64,000 bases of DNA, from assembly GCA_009746045.1 (NCBI GenBank), contig RPFO01000645.1:1118281-1182280 (forward strand), in the 5' to 3' direction. Below are positions 22,730 to 34,313 of the stretch, in pieces. Both the position numbers and the translations under genes were made by a program. Source of the DNA: Mesostigma viride (Eukaryota > Streptophyta > Mesostigmatophyceae > Mesostigmatales > Mesostigmataceae). Under the pieces are notes generated by a model, which was given only the letters and a program-made list of their open reading frames with translations, ran no database searches and had not been told where the DNA came from. How positions within the stretch are numbered: position 1 is the stretch's first letter; each line of letters begins with the position of its first letter.

Positions 22730-24064
22730 TTTCCGGATCCCCCACCCCCTTCTTGCTGTCATCCGCAACCTGTATGAAGGGTCCACCACTTCGGTGCGCA
22801 CTTCTTACGGGACCACGCCACCATGCCCTTTACAGAAGGGTGTGTCGGCAGCCCTGGCTGCGTGCTGTAGCCCTACCTGTTCATTATTATGGTCGAATAC
22901 GTAATGATTCAGGCGCGCAAACGATTTGCCCGCATCGTGGGTAGGGAACCAGGGGTGCAGGTTGCTAACAATTCTGGCATGGCGGAGCGGACACGGAGAT
23001 TCGGCTGGCAGACATCATCTACGCAGACGACACCACCCTCTTCGAGGACACTGGGCACGTGCAGACATGGCTTGACTGCCTGGCTATCAAGGCCCGCGTG
23101 CAGTGGGGCTTGAGGTCAGCAAGAAGACAGAGGCCCTGGCGGTTGGGCTCACCCACTCACCGCCACCCCTCTATCTCCTCGACGGCTCTCGAGTCCTGTA
23201 TCGGGACCGCGTCAAGCTGCTGGGCAGCCTGCTCCCCAGCTGCGAGGTTGATGTGGACCATCGCATCTCCCTCGCCTGGCACGCTTTACGCCAGTACCGG
23301 GCCCTGTGGCGCAAGCCCCTGGGCAAGATCGAGAATTAAACAGGACCTGTTCAAGGTCCTCGTCCTTCAGTGTTCTCATGTATGGGGCCGAGACGTGGAC
23401 CCTCACCGCCGACCTGCATGGCCCGCAAGCTGGACGGCGCGGTCACCAGCATGGTGCGTTCCATTTTCAGAGAAGGATATGCTGCTCATGTCCGCAATGA
23501 GGACCTGTACCAGGGCATGCCATATATCACCAGCACCATTAGCAAGCAGCGGCGCCTGCAGCTAGTAGGGCACCTATACCTCGCACCAACCAGGTAGACA
23601 CCTCACGTGGCCCCCCTGCAGGACTGCGACCAGCTCAGCCTGGCCGGCACCTCCTAACGTGGGCTGGGCCCAGTGATGTTAGACGCCGCAAGGCCCGCAC
23701 TGAAATCCTTCAAAGAACAGCTAGTAGAGTCCTGACATGGGGGGCCTATAGGCCTCTCCGTGATTTGGAAGAAGATTATGGACAAGGCCAAGTGGGCCCA
23801 GGTCATAGAGGACAACGAGCCCCCCCCTGTGGGGAAGCGCCCGCGTGTGCAATCCCGTGGGAGGCACGCCTGTGCTGTATAGATAGATGTTGTAGTTAGT
23901 AATGCTGTTAGATAGATGTCGTAGGTAGCTGATGTAGATAGCTTAGACCGGTAGGACTGTTTGCACTTAATTGCACCCAGTGACCCATCCATCCATCGGG
24001 GTTAATGCTCGATCCGTGACTCCCCAACGGCCGGGAGCACGAGTCTAATTAATTAATTAATTAA
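22730..24064 (+). mobile_element. 5'-truncated RT-bearing LINE inserted in a LINE 3' UTR
   Basis: It is flanked by the 12-bp duplication TTTCTCAGGGCT (22718-22729, 24065-24076). It contains a heavily frame-shifted ORF2 piece from just before RT motif B (partly deleted) through an IIYADDTTLFE-type motif C and the C-terminal domain. Then come a short ATCC run, the hairpin and AATT tail. Confidence 0.8.
22740..23880 (+). pseudogene. LINE ORF2 reverse transcriptase fragment, decayed
   Basis: Segments in three frames match the RT of 34314-35562 and 37894-39744: YVMIQARKRFARIV, the active-site Y-A-D-D region (shifted), the TEALAVGL region and the GVPYITST-like C-terminus. Several indels and an in-frame stop (near 23338) disable it. 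Confidence 0.75.
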
Positions 24065-24132
24065 TTTCTCAGGGCTATGTGTTACATATGCTCCCCACGG
24101 AGCTATGATTTTAATGAATTAATTAATTAATG

Positions 24133-25030
24133 GGGCCGGAGTCCCATTATAGCCGCACATTGAATTAATTAAACACGTGCTCCCGTTAATTGGGGAGCCG
24201 CAGAGCACCGAAGTGCTTTTCATCCCTGTCGGTGTGCACAACAGGAGAAAGGGCAGATACCCCCAGTCTCCTTCATGCGGCCTACTAAGGCATGGCCACA
24301 GCTGCATTCGGGCACGCTAGCTAAACGGACACGCTAATGATCCGGCAATCTGTGGGTGCAATAGGACCCATGTGAGCATTGCATAATGTACAAGGAGCGT
24401 GGGCAAGTAATCTGATTGATAGCCAGGACGTAGCATGGCTGTACAAGGACTAAGCTAAGGCTATGGCTGGTTGTGTACCGTGCGGGAGCGGTGCACGTGA
24501 CTAGGTAAGTTGGCACAGCTAGGCAAACATTCTAAGCATGGCTGCCCTAGCGGCAGTGACTACCATTAATGGATACAAGCTAGGGCTATTCTAGTCTAGC
24601 CCGCTGGGGGCGTCCACATCTTGTGGTTGATCATCAGGTCCCCGCCCCTCCAGTACACCTTGGGCTTCTGGGGGTCCTGCTTGTGGCGGAGGAGGTATTC
24701 CGGCCACAGGTCGCGTCGCTGCTGCTGCTGAGCGGGGGCGCACATGCGCGTAGGCCTGTGCCACGTGCTAGGCTAAGCCTGACTAATCTACACTACTGTT
24801 ATATACATTCTCTAGACTGAGGTTGCTGGGGTGGCAGGGGGCGCCTGCCGGCAAGCCTGCTTGTGGTCGACATGTGGATGACGACATGACGTCCCCCCTA
24901 GCTCCAGTACTACCGGCCGGTTTCCCCCCTGCGCTCTGCCGGAGCTGGCGGTAGGTCATAGCTCTCGTCGCCGCTGTTGCTGTGCCAGGGTCAAGTCGTC
25001 GTCCGGCCAGCGTGTAGGAAGTCCCCGAGA
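24133..25030. other. Mixed LINE remnants, no gene
   Basis: About 24150-24275 is a minus-strand LINE tail. About 24600-24745 and 24750-25020 are two short minus-strand fragments of ORF1 C-terminus and 3' UTR (TACCGCCAGCTCCGG-type coding sequence is visible on the minus strand). 24300-24590 shows nothing recognisable. Confidence 0.5.
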
Positions 25031-25164
25031 GCTTAAGTAAGTAAGTAAGTACTTGCGTGTCATGCGCAAAGGCATGCCACGGAGTACTATGCTAATCTCA
25101 TTAGCAAAAATAATTACACAAAACTTTAAACAAATATCGTCTGCATCATTCCCCAACCATATTA

Positions 25165-25657
25165 GGCCGGGCCCACTTCAAATGTTCCGCCGTCCAAGCC
25201 AAGTGTGTGACACTTTTGGTCGTTTTTTGCAAAAAAAAAATAAAATTTCGCACGAGTTCGCGTGATTTTCGCGTGATTTTCGCAAAATTTTCACACATTT
25301 TCGCACGATTTCGCACGATTTCGCACAATTTTGCATGATTTCGCACAATTTCGCATGGATTTCAACCAAGGGTCGTTTTGGGGAGTGACGTTTGACAAAA
25401 TTTCGCATGAATTCACACACGTTGTGCACATCAAAATTTTTTACCGTCGACATTTTTCACATGAAATTTCGCACAATTTCAGCAAATTTCGCACAAATTC
25501 GCACGATTTCAGCAAATTTCACACGATTTCAGCAAATTTCGCACAATTTCGCACGATTTCGCACGACGAATCACTCTGCAGAGTGACGATCGTCGAAAAA
25601 GTCAAAAAAACGACCAAAAGTGTCACACTTTTCGGAACATTTGAAGTGGGCCCGGCC
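25165..25657. mobile_element. MITE with long inverted ends and TTTCGCAC-type internal repeat
   Basis: The inverted ends start GGCCGGGCCCACTTCAAATG and continue, after a gap on the left, through GTGTGACACTTTTGGTCGTTTTTT. A 4-bp ATTA is duplicated (25161-25164, 25658-25661). The inside is about 320 bp of irregular ATTTCGCACA-like units of about 10-11 bp. No coding capacity. A related site without the MITE is at about 37800. Confidence 0.75.
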
Positions 25658-25669
25658 ATTATTAAGCAC

Positions 25670-25980
25670 TAGATGGGGATGTATGTAATCCTCCTCGGCT
25701 CATCCAACTGCTGTCCTCTAAGTACTGTAATGGCAGACGAGGCGGTAGTGTAGCGGCTATTCTCTGGGCCAATAATAACCTCCACCTGCGGACTTCTACC
25801 CTGGCTAGCAACGGGCCGCGGGGCCCGTGGGGAGAGAACAGGAGCATACCCCTCAGGAAGGTGCTTATCGCAGATGGCAGCCCATTTCTCCTTGTCAATC
25901 ATGCGGGCGCGGAGTACGGATAGTCCCAGAAGCCCTGCATCTTCAAGCAGTTGTGTCACCCGAGAGCCTTCTTGCGGCAT
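25670..25980 (-). pseudogene. LINE ORF2 C-terminal fragment
   Basis: About 100 codons with LLEDAGLLGLSVLRAR and DKEKWA. These correspond to LVEDMGGLGLSVIWKK and DKAKWAQ at the end of the other ORF2 copies, but are diverged, so a different LINE subfamily. Confidence 0.6.
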
Positions 25981-25997
25981 TTAAGAAACGACAGCAG

Positions 25998-27190
25998 TTA
26001 TCCGCCATGTACTTTTAAAAAGGTGAGGAGCAGGGGAGCCGGGCCAGCCTTACCCCGGCGCGCGCGGGGAAGGCGGGCAGCCGACATCCGCAGCTCACCA
26101 GTGAGTTGCATGGGGGCAAGAATGTCCCGCTTAAACACCATGAGAATAAAGAGTCTCTGAGGTCTCACCTGCCGGCTGGTCGAAGTGAGTGCATGCTTGA
26201 TGATGACATTGTGGCTGCACTGGGTGAGGTCGGGCTCCTCACGGAGGTGGAGGGTTTGTTGCTTGAGCTGTGCCGCGATGGTGGAGGTGGTGGAGGTGGT
26301 GTGGTGCTTATAATCAGGTCCGCCCAGATCTGGGTGGAAGGAGCATCGCTGGCCGGGCCAGCAGATGCCGGCTGGGCGGCTATGTACGTCCTTCACCGCC
26401 TGGGCGGTGGTGAGGCCTGAGGTGTTTTGCAGGCACTCAATGGCGATGGCGTTGTGGTGTCCAGAGGCCTGCATGCGCTGGTCGATGGCGTGGAGCTGGG
26501 TCTTGATTTCGGCGGTGGAGGTGGAGGCGGCAGTGGAGGTGGAGGCGAGGAGGGTGGAGGTGGAGGTGACGGTGGCCGGGAAACGGTGAGGGACCTCGAG
26601 CTCAGCTAGCAGCCAGCGTGCCGCCAATGGCGGCCACATCTGCCGCAAGAGGGTCACGTGCTGCTCGAAGACCTCCTTGAGGAGGGTACGGACAGTGGAT
26701 TCGGAAACGGAGCAAGCCCAGATCTCGCCGTCAGACTTCGTGAGGAGGGAGCAAAGAATCATGTGCTGAAGATCGGGCTGGGTGTAGAGGCCCGTCAGCA
26801 GCAGTTGTCGGCTTTGAATAAACCCGCGGCCGTCCGGCTCGAGAAGGCGGTTGATGCTGTGAAGGTGGATGCACTGAGCGCAAGGAGCGAGCTGCGTGAT
26901 CCCCGTAGAAACTGCACTCCATAGCAGTGCACGGGGCCATGTTGTACCATTCGTGATCGTCAGACATTGAAGGTATTGAGCTTGATATACGAGCTTGATA
27001 TACGCGGTTCGCGGACCGCCGGCGCGGATGGGCGACTTCGTTTATGGCGAGGCCGCGGGAGGAGCCGAGTGAACCACTAGCTAATGCTTGGCTAGGGTCA
27101 CCGCTGCCTGCGAGGCCGGGAGGCGGAACTGCAGCGGGGGCTGCAGGTGTATTTGCTTGGCTCATTGCAGCCTCCATGCAAACTGCGATT
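25998..27190 (-). pseudogene. LINE ORF1-like protein, copy 6, decayed
   Basis: Diverged homologue of the 448-aa protein. It is split into at least two frames (about 27177-26731 and 26762-25998). The ATG at the conserved position is replaced (TGGCGAGC in place of ATGAGC), and it stops at the LPRAR..KAGPAPLLLTF region, where it is fused to the ORF2 fragment. Confidence 0.7.
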
Positions 27191-27350
27191 CGTCGAGTTG
27201 CGTTTGCTCGCCAGAATATTGCGTGATTGCGTCGGGAAAATAGATCAGTGTGTGCGTCTTAGAAAGACGAAGCGATTGTGATATTCACGGCCGAATTTGG
27301 GGCCCAAACGTGAAAGGTATGAGCTCCGCCGTCCGCCCCCAGCTACCTCG

Positions 27351-28485
27351 TGGCTCGTTGTTTGCTACTCCGTGGCTACTCCGTGGCATGCATGCCCCTG
27401 TGTCCGTGCACATGTGCCTCTGTGCCCGTGGCTACTCCGTTGCTACTCCGTGGCATGCCCATGCGCATGTATGACACGCAAGTACTTACTTACTCAAGTG
27501 CTGAGGGTACAGTATTATATTGCGATTTGCATCCGCATTGTTTTTCCTCGATCCGGGTCGAAGTAATTCTGCAGAATGGGGAAAATGCTGTTATATGAGC
27601 ATGTAGCATTGTGTTGGCTATTCTGTCCCCACGCTGCATGTCGGATGGGCAAGGCACCGGCAAGCACTGTCTCATGCAAAACTTGCTTGATGCGGTGATC
27701 GAGATGCATTTAGGTATGTACATATCTCATGTTATGTGCTAGTGTGCGTGCATGGCATGCATATAATTCACGCGAACTAGATTGTTGCATGAATTAAACC
27801 TTGCACAATCAATGTCGGTCCTATGTGAAGGAATGATCTGAGCACCTTTGTGAGCGACTTATCGTATTGCACCCACAGAATTTGCCGGATCGTCTATCGT
27901 GTTCGACTGCTGCTGTGGCATGCCTCGGGCATGAAGGAGAAAGGGGGTGTCTGCCCTTTCTTCCTGTTGTGCATCTACAGGGATTAAAAGCACTCCGGCG
28001 CTCCGTGACTACCCAACGGGAGCACGTGTTTAAAAAATTAATTAATGTGTGAGCGACTCCAGATGGTTGCATGTATTGCGTGCCAGACATGGATTCATCA
28101 GATCCTGGGCATTTCGTCCTAGAAGGTGAATAAGTCTTTCAACATTAGTAAACTATTGAGTCACACTCCCGCTGGGGAGTCAGGGAGCACAAAAGTATCA
28201 GTTTCAAGCGCTTTCCATGTCTGTTTGTTTTACAATGAGAGGGGGGGCAGAGATACCATTTCCCTCATGCCCGAGTGCAAGCTAGCCATAGCTTGCCGCA
28301 GTCAATACTATTCCATAGTAGTAAACGATACTGCAGATCGATCATGCTTTCATCCTGCACTGATGCCAGCTGATGACTTGGGATGAAGCAACCAGCAAAA
28401 GCCTGCGTACCCAAGTCAAATATTTGCGACACGGCCCCTGCTAGAGGCTACCATCTCGTACGTTGCAGCAATTCTCAGCAGCATT
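27351..28485. other. Intergenic, LINE tails only
   Basis: 27440-27495 holds a minus-type (ACTT)n LINE tail. About 27895-28050 holds a plus-strand LINE tail (gggattaaaagcactc, GCTCC...GGGAGC, AATT). About 28150-28195 is a further hairpin remnant. The remainder shows no gene. It includes the 3' flank of the EF-hand gene. Confidence 0.4.
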
Positions 28486-28959
28486 TTAGCTAGTTTTCTG
28501 GCCGGCCGCAGCGATCGCAGCAGTAACGACCGACGCGTACGCTGAGTTTGGGATTTTACTCACGTACTTGCCCACATGGGGAACATCACAGAAGATCTTT
28601 CTCGTACCGATGGCAATAGCAGGCACGATGGCGAATACGATAAGCATGTTTTTCCCCACGCGCATGGAAACGTCCTTGACTAAAGGATAGCATAGCTTGC
28701 GGTACTCCTCAAGGGATAGCGACTTGCTCTTGTCGACGTCAAACTCTGCAAACATCGCGTCCACTTCCTTCCGAGTAGGTGGGTCATTGTGCTTCCCTGG
28801 AAGCTTCTTGTTCAACAGGTTGTAAAGCAAGAGGACGCCCGCGTACAGCTCTGTCCCATTGATGGTACCAGAATTATCGCTGTCCAGAGTGAGGAAGCTT
28901 TCGTCAATCATTTTCTCGATCTTCTCCTTAGAGACCTTCTTGGACGCAGCGACTCCCAT
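28486..28959 (-). CDS. EF-hand protein with N-myristoylation signal and C-terminal membrane segment
   Basis: Single-exon protein of 157 aa. It starts MGVAASKK, a good N-myristoylation signal (Gly2, Ser6) if Met is removed. There are two 12-residue EF loops. Loop 1 is residues 26-37 (D-S-D-N-S-G-T-I-N-G-T-E), canonical. Loop 2 is residues 74-85 (D-V-D-K-S-K-S-L-S-L-E-E), with Lys in place of the usual Gly at position 6, which may weaken it. Residues about 104-119 (MLIVFAIVPAIAIGT) form a hydrophobic segment, followed by a short Ala-rich tail. A calcium sensor held at a membrane is the likely role; the target is unknown. It is divergent to the peroxiredoxin gene, 859 bp away. The start is the first ATG in a CCATGG context. 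Confidence 0.8.
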   Translation of the reverse strand: MGVAASKKVSKEKIEKMIDESFLTLDSDNSGTINGTELYAGVLLLYNLLNKKLPGKHNDPPTRKEVDAMFAEFDVDKSKSLSLEEYRKLCYPLVKDVSMRVGKNMLIVFAIVPAIAIGTRKIFCDVPHVGKYVSKIPNSAYASVVTAAIAAAGQKTS

Positions 28960-29818
28960 GGCTGAACCGAGAGAGGGGCCTCCGAAATATCAATGTTCGA
29001 ATAAAATAGTGCTGTCTAGCAGGCGGCTGCCGAAATTGGCTGCAGTCACCAGGTTTGGATACCAAAGGCTACCTACCCTTGTTGGGGATGGGGCGTAATT
29101 AAATTGGGATGGGGCGTGCGACGTTCAAGTTTGCCCGGTTGAGCTCTCCTGACTAGGTACCTAACAGCTACAGGAGTAACAGGACTACAGGAGTGCCCGA
29201 GTCCTGAAGACTGTCCTGAATCTGATGCAAGCACACGTGTATCCGCGTGTATCCGGTCAAGATCTTCATGATGCGCCGAAAATGAGCCGTTACCCATTTC
29301 CTCTGCCATGCCTGGCCATGCGCGGTTTGGCCGTTGGCGTTTGCCGTTGCCCGTTGGGCGCTGTGCATCCATGGTGCATTGTGCAAGTACCTACTAGGTA
29401 CTCACTACTCAGGTGCTGGGCAAACAGCCGGGCCGCGCCGCGCCCGCGCCTGGACTTGGCGATTCAAGGCCGACAGGCCACAATTTCAGCTGCCCCGGGG
29501 CCGCGGGCGGCGGGGCGCGGCGCACCTTCAGCCAGGCCCTTGAGTGACGTGTCACATGAGTGTATTGGTACAAGCGCTTCTGGGTCCCTGCACACCAACG
29601 GGCTTATTCTTCCTGCACCTTCGACTTGCCTGAATCAGCGCGGCGGGCCGCAGGGCCCTGACGAAACCGAAGGTAAGTGCACTGTGCACGGTGTGTCTCG
29701 AAGCCGAGCAGGGCCCAGCTCCCGCGGATAGCCCGTGATTGGTGGTGAGCAGAAAACCACGAAACCAGCGTGTGACACGGCCAGGAACCTTCGGTCGCTC
29801 GACTCCCAGCTTCCCACC
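28960..29818. promoter_or_regulatory. Divergent intergenic region between EF-hand and PRX genes
   Basis: 859 bp separate two start codons on opposite strands, so both promoters must lie here. Around 29400-29520 it is very GC-rich. No TATA box or known motif can be assigned with confidence. Confidence 0.5.
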
Positions 29819-32800
29819 ATGGCGTGCACATTCTCAATTGCCGCGAAGGCACGCGTGTCCGCGCAGGTCGCAGCGCCTGTTGCGGCCCAGCCGGCGTTTG
29901 CCTCCAAGGCGCCCAAGGTTGCCCAGGCTTTCACCGGCCTGCGCGCCACTTCCCGTGTCTCGTTTGGACCAGTGAAGGCTGTGCGCTCCCAGTCTCTCCG
30001 CGCCTCGGCCGTGGTTGGTTTCTTGACATTGCTATCGACAGTTGCTGTGGTTGGTTTCTTGTTGTTTTCGTTGCTCATTTTTGAATTCTCGCCTGCTGGC
30101 ATTTGCCTGCACTTGGAGGATGCGTGTGGGGTACCGTCGAGCACTGATGGACCGAAAGTGATTGGCGGTGGATGCCTGGTCCCGCATTAAAATTTGCTTC
30201 GTTTTGGATGCGGTGCGTGCGCACTTTTGTCTCCCCTCGCTTCCCCGGCAGGCCCACTGCAATGCCCCTCTGGTCGGCAACCCAGCCCCCACCTTCTCTG
30301 CTCAGGCCGTGTTCGACGAGGTACGCGTGCTCGCTCGGATGCAAGGAAAGGTTTACGGTCTCGCGCAAAAAATATATATGTCAGCAGTTGTGTTTTCGAG
30401 CAGAAAGCCGCAGCTGCTGCAACAGTTGCCTGCATTACGGCACCCCTAGTTCGCATGGTATCAGTGCAGTCGCTGTGCCAATGCAGGGTGATGTCCGCAA
30501 GAAACATGTTTTGCACGCGGTGTGCGGGTTGCAGCGGAGGTGTCCGCCACCGGGTACTTATGAACAGTTGTGAGCCTTCAGCCAAGTTGTTGCAGTGTGC
30601 AGGTATGCCGGGCACGCTTGTTTGTCATGCGGAACAACTGGTTGGCTTCCTTCAAAGTGGACGTAATGTGTGTCGAGATGACTGGCTGTACCTTTATGCT
30701 GTTCCAGGGCTAGGTTACTTTGTTTATTGAGTTTTTGCTGCCTCAATGTTGACATTTAACGTAGACAATCAGCACAGGCTAGGCAAAACACAGATTCGAA
30801 CCAAATATAATTTCGCCAAGCCCGCATCCGTGCGTATTGTACACTCATGTGTGGGCCTCGGTGCTCGTATGTCCCCATCATATGCGACTGAGGGTGCTCA
30901 TATGTGCACCCTCAGTACTCTTAGCCGCATTACTAACTGTCGCGGCTTGATGGAAGTGGAGAGTATTCGCATGAGCACATCTCCCATGCGTGCAGGATAC
31001 ATTTATCTCACCTTGCGTGTGAGCAGTCGGCGCGGTGCAGTGGTGCCTGCCCTAAGGCCCTGGCCTACATGGCTGGCTTGTGCTCTGGCAGACCTGCTCA
31101 TGTGGCCAATACCTGCTCCCCTTGTTTCAGCATGCTGAGCAGGTCAGGCTGAGCTGTCTTGGTATAATTGGAAGACTAGAGAACTTCTTATGTCAAGCAT
31201 GGCTGCCCCCTTGCAACCCGTGCGCCCGCGGCCACTCCCCTAACCCTGTCTCTCCCACGTTGTCGTTGACCCCCTTCTCCCCCCCCCCCCTCCCCCCCGT
31301 TCCGTACCCCAGGAGTTCATCACCGTTGACCTGTCGCAGTACAAGGGCAAGAAGTATGTCGTCCTCTTCTTCTACCCCCTGGACTTCACCTTCGTGTGCC
31401 CCACTGAGATCACCGCCTTCTCCGACCGCTACAAGGAGTTCTCCTCCATCGACACTGAGGTGTTGGGTGTCTCCGTGGACTCCCAGGTGGGCACACCATG
31501 GATTGTTTTTGTTGTTATGCTATGGTTTTCATGATTTTTTCCTTTTTCTTTTTGGTTTCTTGTTAATCCTTTGTTTATGTGATGATTAAACGTACTCTCG
31601 TTTCCGGGACACGGAGCTTGGATGGACACCGCTTGCTTGCACAGTGTTGCCATTGGCGATGGCATTCTGATCAGGTTTTCTTCTTTGAAAGTACAGAATA
31701 GCAGGTATCAATTCCTCTTAGCGGAAGGGGTGCACTTGCCAACTTGCCCAGTGGGCGACTATGCTGAGGCATGGCCCGTGCGTCAACGATGGCACAGCAC
31801 CGCAACCTTCACTTTGTACCTGGAGGGAGCATGTGGCATGTTTTTCATATGCGGTTCAAGGTGCTTTGCATTCTTCATCTCGGCAAGCAGTTTTGATTGC
31901 AGTGCAAAGGAATGCACTAGTGTATTGGCCAGGGATCGGTGCTGCGTGCGGCGCACTATAGGCATGGGTCAGGGGACAATTTGTGCCGTTGTGTTTTCAA
32001 TTTTACCCACTCACGAGGACGTTCACAGTCAAACCTGCAAATGTCTTGTGGGTACAGCTTTTCTATCCTGCTTTGGTGCCTGATACTTTCTCCCTGCATT
32101 GCGTGGGTGCTTGACACATGGAATTCGACCTTATAGCCATTCCTTCGGTGCTCACACTCACGACAATCGTGCATGTGTCCCTCCCCCTCCCCCCCCCTCG
32201 ACGCCAGTTCTCCCACCTAGCGTGGATCCAAACCGACCGCAAGAGCGGTGGCCTTGGTGATCTGGCGTACCCCCTGGTGTCTGACCTGAAGAAGGAGATT
32301 GCCCAGGCTTACGGCGTGCTGAGTGCTGATGTGAGTTCGCGCCCCGTGACCACCTGGTTGGCCCCGTGTAGCTGCCTAGGCCGTGTGGAGGAAGTAGCCC
32401 TGTGCGTGGTAGCTGTTGTTGTGGTGGTGGGGGGTGGGGATACAAGTGCATCGCTAAAGTGCATCGCTAAAGAGGCGTGGGTCCCAGCTGTGTGTCTACT
32501 GTGTCCTCCCGTGTCCAACATGTGCCTGGTGTAGGTTAGCTGATGCGGTGGTGTGTGCTTTTGTGCAGTTGCATACTGGCCAAGTCCTGCACACTTCCTC
32601 CTTGTATTGGTCATTGTTGTTGTGCTCATCCTCGTGATTGTTGTTGCCCTTGTGCTCGTCGCCAGCTGTCTTGTTGTTTACACATCAGTGTTATCCCTGG
32701 CATTCCTTGTGTCATGGTGTCTCCACTATCACCCCCACGAGGTCTGGACTTAATGTTTCATGTGTGTCACATCTGTTCTCATAATTTCATGCATGGTCCG

Positions 32801-33283
32801 TGCGCTGGTCCGTGTGCGTCACCCCACAGGGCATCGCTCTGCGCGGTCTGTTCATCATCGACAAGGAGGGTGTGATCCAGCACAGCACCATTAACAACCT
32901 CGCATTCGGCCGCAGTGTTGATGAGACCCTGCGTGTCCTGCAGGTAGGCTGCCAGTGAGGTTATGCTTGCTTGCTTGCTTTCCATTTCACTCGAGACAGC
33001 GAATGTTTATCTAGGATGTCGCTGCTGGTTTGTTTCTGCTTTTGTAAAGTAGGCCTTATTTGTGTGAGGTTTGACATAGTGACTGTTTGGTAATATACTG
33101 AACGTTGTGTTTAACATTATTTCCTATACCTTCATTGGTGCGGTGCTGTTGTGTTGTGATCACCAGGCCATCCAGTACGTGCAGAAGAACCCAGACGAGG
33201 TGTGCCCTGCTGGGTGGAAGCCTGGTGAGAAGACCATGAAGCCAGACCCCACTGGCAGCAAGGAGTTCTTCGCGGCCATCTAA
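29819..33283 (+). CDS. PRX1: Chloroplast 2-Cys peroxiredoxin, six exons
   Basis: Exons: 29819 to 30010 or 30013, 30252-30320, 31313-31486, 32208-32330, 32830-32943, 33167-33283. All introns are GT-AG and phase 0; the protein is about 262 aa. Residues 1 to about 65 are Ala/Ser/Arg-rich with few acidic residues, as in a plastid transit peptide. Exon 3 has the peroxidatic-Cys motif [13 protein letters not shown] and exon 6 the resolving-Cys motif [10 protein letters not shown]. The GGLG motif (exon 4) and a C-terminal EFFAAI (the usual YF appears as FF) are the features linked to sensitivity to over-oxidation in this family. The enzyme reduces H2O2 and alkyl peroxides using thioredoxin/NTRC electrons in the stroma. 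The exact end of exon 1 is uncertain by one codon (GTGGTT or GTTGGT donor). The gene symbol follows the algal/plant family name. Confidence 0.93.
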
Positions 33284-33465
33284 ACTGATTTTTAACTTCG
33301 AAAACATCCACATTTTTAGGGGAGCTTGCTGAAACTAGGGGGGCTGGTGTTTTACCTGCCAGCATCATTAATTGATGGCGCAAACTCATTAATAATAAAT
33401 CTTTTAGTTTGAAAGTTGATTTAAAGCCTGTTTGTCGACATGACTAAATAATCTGGTTGTCTCCT
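33284..33465 (+). other. PRX1 3' flank
   Basis: AT-rich sequence with AATAAAT near 33393, a possible polyadenylation signal. No TGTAA, the usual chlorophyte signal, is found just after the stop. It ends at the tail of the next LINE-type element. Confidence 0.4.
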
Positions 33466-33886
33466 TGAGCTGGTTAATTAATTAATTAATTAATTAATTA
33501 ATTAATTAATTAATTAATTAATTAATTAGGAACATAACTCCGTTGGGAGTATATGTAGCACATAGCCCTGAGAAGGGGCATATGAGCCTATAATACATTC
33601 TAAGCTACTTCCTGCAAGGGTGGGAATGTAAACAACACTTGCTCTAGGTGCACCAGGGCACCCGCACCCTCATGGTCTATCACGCTATGCCCGGGTAAGG
33701 GGGGAGCATGCCTGTGAGGGGGAAGATCATCATGGCTATACAAGAGCTATGGCATGGCTTCTCAGCAGAGAGTGACTCCCTGCATGGGCACAACATTACT
33801 AAATAAGGCTAGGCATCGTCTGGAGTGTGGCACATCATAGGCACACATGTACATGACTAAAAAGGCTAGGCCTCAGCTGGTATAGT

Positions 33887-34171
33887 CTGATCAGACACTC
33901 CGCAAAGGTGAAAACCTTTGCGTTCAGTGCCAGGCCGCGGAAAAACGCGGAAAACGCGATCTGCAAATGAATCCGACCGGAATCGAACTGGGGACCTCTC
34001 GCACCAATTTTGCTGACTATAGGACGGACGTCTCCGGATACCATGGCATCGCCAACTTACACCTACAGTCATCCGCAAAAGTTCTCCTGTCCGGGGAGTG
34101 ATGCAAGCCTTTCGGATTTGGTACTAGATAAATCACTCGAGATCTGTGTGTAGGAGTACTACACACGTGTC
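33887..34171 (-). mobile_element. SINE-like element, copy B
   Basis: 285 bp, the reverse complement of 2860-3156 in copy A. It is flanked by TGGTATAGT duplications (33878-33886, 34172-34180). It retains the B-box-like sequence and the CGCAAAGGT hairpin. It shows that the SINE-like unit moves on its own and lands in LINE 3' UTRs. Confidence 0.7.
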
Positions 34172-34313
34172 TGGTATAGTGCCTGTAGTAGGCGGGCATG
34201 TACAAGGCCACTGTCTAACTATTCTACACTACTGCTGTATTCCCCTAGGCTGGGGCTGGAGTTGCTGGGGCCGCGGTGGTCGAGGGGGTCGCTTGCCAGG
34301 GCTTGTGGCCGAC

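Larger units (their letters stand above)
19963..24132 (+). mobile_element. Truncated ORF1 element (type-B 3' UTR) hosting two insertions
   Basis: Its pieces are 19963-19988, 21999-22729 and 24077-24132. They join into an ORF1 C-terminal region (the ORF1 end lies at about 22340) and a type-B 3' UTR ending in the GCTCC/GGAGC hairpin and AATT tail. It is interrupted by full-length copy 3 and by a truncated RT LINE, each with its own target duplication. The ORF1 piece is frame-shifted and inactive. Confidence 0.75.
25031..27350 (-). mobile_element. LINE deletion derivative: 5' leader and ORF1 fused to ORF2 3' end
   Basis: Minus-strand order: 5' leader (about 27310-27195), ORF1 (27190-25990), ORF2 C-terminus (25980-25670), 3' UTR and an (ACTT)n tail at about 25037-25052. 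A 493-bp MITE interrupts the 3' UTR. Having ORF1 and ORF2 ends in one element shows that the family once had the two-ORF layout. The same 3' UTR and tail recur at 37672-37893. Confidence 0.6.
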
